Positions 58,832 through 64,000 of a DNA stretch of 64,000 bases are shown here, piece after piece. The position numbers were made by a program, and so were the translations under genes. A model generated the notes under the pieces. It saw only the letters and a program-made list of their open reading frames with translations. It had not been told where the DNA came from and ran no database searches. Positions within the stretch are counted from its first letter, which is position 1, and every line of letters starts with the position of its first letter. Origin of the DNA: Paracentrotus lividus (Eukaryota; Echinodermata; Echinoidea; Camarodonta; Echinidae); the NCBI GenBank assembly GCA_940671915.1, contig CALNVZ010002100.1, positions 6,261,861 to 6,325,860 of the forward strand, in the 5' to 3' direction.

Positions 58832-61317
58832 GATCCTGATTGGCCACTATCAATTTACAATATGATCGTAACTCTTCTATGTTACAGGTCACAAGTCATT
58901 CTTGTTTTCATATGTCATTGTGAATCATTCAACAAGTGTAAATCTGTCTTGAGCAATGGACTTTCAACCAAGACCAATTGTTGAATTTGTCTGTGCTACC
59001 TTCTAAATCTTTTGCAGTAATGATGTCACTTTTGAACAAACGTTGATTGATCCATTGTTTAGGCTCATTACCAACAGGTCATACTATTTCCAGAGTTATA
59101 ACTAGAGTTATACCTTGAAATACAGTTTGGGCTGATATTTCATGCCTGAGTGAATTTCAGAGTAATGATTTCTTTTTGTAAGTTCTTCGAAAGTGCATAA
59201 GGATGTAAAATGTTCATCTGTGTCATATGAAGTTTCTTCCATTGTTGTATCTACATGTAACTGATGATTATGATGAAAAAGAACAAATCTTTCTTTAGTA
59301 CTAGATATCTTCCATAAACTATGTAACATGTTAAAGTCTTCTTAGTCTTTTGAACAATATAACATTTGCATGATTTTTTTAAAATCAGTAATAATGAATC
59401 ATTATTGTCAATTTCATTTCGTTCTGATTTTCAAAATTCTTTGGCCTTTTTTAGAACAAAGAGAACTTATCAGATGATATTGAATTGTGCAAAAACAAGT
59501 CACAAGCAAAGTGCAGATGTCAAAATGAATTGTGATTTCATGTCCATGTCATACTTTATATTTACTCTGTGTACCACATCTTGTTGCATTTTCGTTCTTT
59601 TTGCTGTTCAGTTAAATTCTGATTTCTGCTTACATGGGGATTTTGTCATGGTGCTGAATATACTTACAATTGTTTTAATTGTCAATATGAGTGCTTTCAA
59701 ATTTTATATAATTGAGTAAGCTATGGTCATTTATTTGTGATTGTTCTCGAGTATAACTTTGATATTGTGTTCTTGATCAGTTCCATCATTATATTAATGA
59801 AATGATCGTTTATAGCCATGACATCTTTGTTACTTATTCTTTGTATCGCACTACAGAATTTGCAATGGCTGTGCCATGTTGCTCTTTTTATATTTCATAA
59901 TATATATCATTGCTGGTCAAGTCATTTTTTGTATAAAATCAATATTTGTATGTTTGTATTTAAGAATATGATAATAGTAGATGAGAATGTTTTGTATAAA
60001 GTGATTTCATGCAAGTTTTATAGAATGTTTCAGAAGTATATTTGTTTCCTAGTGTCTACATTTCATCTTTGATATATCAATAAGATATAGGGAGCTTTTG
60101 GTATAAATGTAGATATAGTTTTTATAGAGTTATCATTACCAACACCGTGTATCAAATGTATCTATAAAGAAAATTATAAAGAAAATTATAATTTTTTTAA
60201 AAAACTTGTCTAATATTTCCTATCTAACTGAATTATATTAGGTCAAATTTAAACTGCATATTTGTCGATTTTGATCTGACATCAAATAGCAATACAGTCT
60301 ATAAGAATTCTAGAGCTGGAATTTAAAACTGAACACAACTCAACTGAGCAACCGACTCCGGCAAAAAACCTACAAAATGTTGTTCTAAATTTGTTCATTT
60401 CTCCCGAGAAATGGCTTCACAACAATTCATAACATATGATATGTCAGGCAAATCCATAATTTTGAGTGTGCGAAACAAATAATAAACATTGACCCTGCTA
60501 AATAGAGTTTTTAACTTTCATTGATTTAAAAAAAAAATGCATTAAATGTCATTGCAGCTGGTATCTCTATTCAGCTTAGTGTATTTTGAGGAAGCATGAG
60601 CATTTATTAGATAAATTCCTTGATTTGATTTCAATTAAATGACTCACAAATTCTAAAATATAGATTTGGCAAGTTCATTTGTGATAAAGTTCACCAACAT
60701 CATGTTGGATTTAATGTGGTGACAGGCATTGATTGAACTCATATTTTTTCACAAATATTTCAGCTTAACAACAACTCATTGAAAATTTCTATTGCTGGAA
60801 ATTACTACCCTTTCAATAATATTCATTATGGAGAGCATTTATTATTCACTACCCAGTAGATTTGTTTGTGGTATAGTCTAAAGTGAATGGTACATATCTA
60901 ACAACTCAATAAGGCAATAACAATAATTAGTCTGCTTATGTAGAATATATCCAAATTAATAGTTATTATGCTGCTCATGTTTTTACCATAGTTATGCAGT
61001 TCTAATAAAGAATAATTTGTAGAGGGATTTTGATTTCGTTTTGGAAAACGAAGATATGTATATATGAGGGAATATATATTATAACTGAAAGTGTACACTG
61101 TATGCAATGAATACGATATGTTTGTGTAATATAAAACATTATTATGTGCTATGTATATTCTTGTGAAATTAGGACTGAACTCAAATGATTTATATTAAAT
61201 GTACTGTTCATGATATAAACATTGTATAATGCAATATATCTTATAGAACTGGGGCAGATAATTATGTTCAGATTTTACTTTAAAAGAAAGATCATGTAAA
61301 TGCATTTTTTGTGAATG

Positions 61318-61323
61318 AATAAA
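61318..61323 (+). promoter_or_regulatory. Candidate distal poly(A) signal AATAAA
   Basis: GAATGAATAAATG, a possible distal site for a ~2.6 kb 3' UTR. In AT-rich DNA such hexamers also occur by chance. Confidence 0.3.
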
Positions 61324-61340
61324 TGATACAAAAAAGTGAA

Positions 61341-63770
61341 CTAACATAGTTTAATGTTTTGTTAATAATGTGTGATTTTTCACTTTTGTACCTGCTTTTC
61401 TCAATTCTGTTGTAATGTATTTGCAGGAAAGAAAATTTTGTGTAACAGACTGATAAACCATAATGGAAATGAATCATATATTTTCTTTTTGATGAAGGAA
61501 CATGTCCGTACTCGAAAATATGCACACAAAAAAGGCACCTCACATCATGTAAGAAAATATGATTTATTTCAGATATCAATCATATATTTTTCATTTTCAG
61601 AAAAATAAAATTAAAATTTCATGGTTCAAACATACCAAAATACTGCATTGATTTTCAGGTAGAGAACAGCCTCATTATTAATAAATAACATAATTTCTCT
61701 AACTAAATTAACATTTCATTGATGGTAATTAACAATACATTTCAAAATATTTCATTTTTATTGTGCCAGAAACACAGACGTTATGCTCATTCATTAATAT
61801 ACAGTTAATTACAAATTGTGCATTATTGTTGAGGGACTAGTTTTTTTTATAAATAATATAATAGGCCTACATTAATTATGTATGATCTGTTTCTCATCAA
61901 CATATTGAAATATACAGCGTAAATTATCACAACATTGTTTATCAAAGTAGTCAAATACAGTCATTACCATTTTTATAAATGACTATTCTGAGTTTTAAAA
62001 GATATATATTTATAACAAACATACAGACAGGCAGAACATAAACAGAACAACACAAAAAGAAATATATCAAAACTGCAATGTGGGCATGATTTGTTTGAAA
62101 ATATCAGAATAATTGTTGAAGTGACATGATTTTCAAGATAAATTGTACAATACAAAGGTGTCGATTTTTTTTTTTTTTTTTTTTTTTGGGGGGGGGATGA
62201 CCGTCGATATTTCCTCTTTTCCTCAATGTGACACATATACGATGGTATATTGTTGGTGGTGTGGTAATGCTTGTATACACACATGCATATAAATATGCAA
62301 AAAAAAAATGTATTGTATAATGCGAGCGCGAAGCACGAGCTGAAAATTTTCTTAATTATAGTGACATGATATTGTAGAATAATGCGAACGCGAAACGGGG
62401 GAAGGGGCTTTATCTGGTTTATTAAAGGGGGCCATCATGATGGTATGTCTATAGATAATTATACACACGTGCACATTATTATGCATATGAGTACTAGTAT
62501 ATTACGTCGAATTCTTAGGGGGTTTAATGCGAGCGTGAAGCGCGAGCTTAAAATTTTCTCAATAATATTGAACTCAAATATGGTATTTGTAGCGTAACAT
62601 GATTATAAGCGCAAAATTGATGGAGGGCTAGGTGGCTTTAACTGCTGATTAGAAGCGGAACATCATGACGTAATGCCAACAAACGCAAATCTCTATAAAT
62701 ATGGACGAATTCCAAATAGGGCAATATTGTGCGTGCGCGAAGCGCGAGCTGGATATTTTCTCAATAATAGTGACCTGATGAAACAAGATACTTGTAGCCT
62801 CATGGGAGCACGAAACGGGGAGGATTCTTGTTTAAAACGTACCATCGTGACGTTAATACATGCAAGATGAACAAAGTCAAGTGCAGTATCTTATATTATG
62901 CGAGCGCGAAGAGCGAGCTGAAAATTTTTAGGCAATTTTTAAAAGTTATCTGAAATTTGAGAGCAAAGTAGCGACTGAATTTGACAAAAAGGGCATTTAC
63001 CCCCCCCCCCCCGGAAAATAGTGGAAGTGTGTTATATAATCAATGGTCCGAGTCCAAAAATGTCACTTTATCGATGAAGAGCCGAGATACGTCTTACGGA
63101 CTGGACTCTTCAGTTCATTATTTACTTTATCAAAACCATCGTGGATTTTTGAGGGGAATACTTATGCCCTCAGTTTTACTTATCGAGGCACCTGTCCCCT
63201 ATGCACCCTGGGATCGGTGCCCCTGATTATCATCGATTTGAATGTTTTTTGTTTCTTTTTTTTTTAACTGTGAACAGTAAAACATCAGCGCTTTCATTAT
63301 TTACACGGTGTATTTTGTATTACATGATTACTAAAGTATATCAGGCACATACGAGGAAGAATGACGAAAGAGTGAGAAAATTTTGGATTTTTGAATGTCA
63401 GAAATATGCATTTTAGACTGCAAAATAATATAATAATGTCATAAAAGTGTTTTGAATGATAACGAATTTGTAATGGGTAGATTTATATGCATATAATAAT
63501 ATATTTTTTATTTTCTTGATATCAAAATATTGGGGGGATGATTGTACACACCACCCCCCACCGAAATTATTGGGGGGATGCATCCCCCATCCCCCCACCC
63601 CCCCCCGCCCCCCCCCCACAATCGACACCCATAATCATAAACCCAACATTTACGCGTTCTTGGGTTTTTTAAAGAATACGTAAAGAGTGTACGTTCAAAA
63701 AAGTTATAATAACAAAGAAAAAAGAGGGGAAAAAAGAAAATCAATCCCTATACATAATTAAAACCAAGGC
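61341..63770. other. Intergenic region between convergent genes
   Basis: AT-rich to 62160. A T/G homopolymer at 62166-62198 follows, then the GCGAAGCGCGAGC cluster (62315-62940), a C run (63000-63013), and a G/C-rich GGGGGGATG/CATCCCCC palindromic patch (63530-63615). No gene was seen. Confidence 0.75.
62315..62940 (+). repeat. GCGAGCGCGAAGCGCGAGCTGAA tandem repeat cluster
   Basis: The core TGCGAGCGYGAAGCRCGAGC followed by TGAAAATTTTCTCAATAATA recurs at about 62321, 62527, 62732 and 62899, with a half copy at 62379 and a CACGAAACGGGG piece near 62810. Main spacing is about 205 bp. It is sharply CpG-rich in AT-rich surroundings. Confidence 0.85.
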
Positions 63771-63776
63771 TTTATT
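63771..63776 (-). promoter_or_regulatory. Candidate poly(A) signal of the amidase gene
   Basis: TTTATT on the + strand (AATAAA on the - strand), 123 bases downstream of the amidase stop. Confidence 0.5.
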
Positions 63777-63898
63777 TGTCATGTACAACTGCCTTAATTT
63801 GGCTTAAAACATATCTGTTCCACCTAATTATACTACTCATGATCCGATTGGAGCACATATACTACACCATCCCAGTAATAAAGACCCTATGCTATCAT

Positions 63899-64000
63899 TT
63901 ACTTTTCGCTATTCAGAAACTTTTCAAAGGCATATGCCGCCTGTAATAATTCGAGCTCCTGAAATTTCTTTCCCGTGAGTAGAAGTCCGACTGGTAGCCC
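63899..64000 (-). CDS. Amidase-family protein, last exon, C-terminal 33 codons
   Basis: On the - strand from the window edge it reads GLPVGLLLTGKKFQELELLQ, then AAYAFEKFLNSEK and TAA (63899-63901). GLPVGLQLxGxxxxExxLLxxAxxFE is the conserved C-terminus of amidase-signature enzymes (GatA, FAAH-like and related amide hydrolases). The catalytic Ser-Ser-Lys lies far N-terminal and outside the window, so substrate and subfamily cannot be told. The gene is convergent with the phosphatase gene. Confidence 0.82.
   Translation of the reverse strand, partial: GLPVGLLLTGKKFQELELLQAAYAFEKFLNSEK

Larger units (their letters stand above)
58686..61340 (+). other. Probable 3' UTR and downstream flank of the phosphatase gene
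   Basis: AT-rich, with no splice-compatible coding signal. AATAAA at 58826 is the first poly(A) signal, 141 bases after the stop. Many further candidates exist, up to 61318. The transcript end cannot be set from sequence. The open frames here (for example 59366-59719) are low-complexity by composition and are not supported as genes. Confidence 0.6.

Noticed and set aside
59366..59719. 117-codon frame downstream of the phosphatase stop as an additional exon
   Set aside because: Composition is like the AT-rich flank, it lies after a well-supported stop, and the C-terminal motif already ends the protein.

Overview
The window is animal nuclear DNA: AT-rich, with long spliced introns, GT-AG junctions and dense small terminal-inverted-repeat transposons, plus a 407-base assembly gap (22740-23146). 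Frequent ACATGTACATGT and TAGGCCTA words, together with the gene content, suggest a marine invertebrate deuterostome, possibly a sea urchin. That species guess is inference only.

One gene on the + strand fills bases 1-58685: a PTP-PEST type protein tyrosine phosphatase (the PTPN12/PTPN18/PTPN22 family). Seventeen exons are readable. All seventeen have matching splice phases, and the spliced length in the window is 916 codons. The first exon is cut by the left edge, so the start codon and promoter lie outside. Exons 1-9 encode the catalytic domain: KNRY loop, WPD loop, [10 protein letters not shown] phosphate loop and QTKNQY Q-loop, all with catalytic residues intact. Exons 10-16 encode a proline-rich, PEST-like tail. 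Exon 17 encodes the C-terminal homology motif, which in vertebrates binds PSTPIP-type F-BAR adaptors. Exon 11, the large tail exon, is disrupted by a stop and apparent compensating frameshifts.

The introns hold most of the structure. Intron 1 carries a Tc1-like transposon relic. Intron 5 (21.9 kb) contains a 10.2 kb set of nested inverted-repeat elements (11934-22140) with captured LINE reverse-transcriptase debris, then a TA-flanked MITE interrupted by the assembly gap, and a second foldback (28925-30847) with its own nested insertion. Other MITE families occur in two or three copies each across introns 5-15.

The most unusual feature is that three catalytic-domain exons (3, 6 and 9) each have a tandem duplication that spans their own splice junction: seven copies of the exon 3 donor edge, five of the exon 6 donor edge, and two of the exon 9 acceptor edge. 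The extra exon 9 copy could be spliced in frame.

Downstream of the phosphatase lies about 5 kb of 3' UTR and intergenic DNA, including a GCGAAGCGCGAGC repeat cluster. At the right edge, on the - strand, is the last exon of an amidase-family gene converging on the phosphatase gene.
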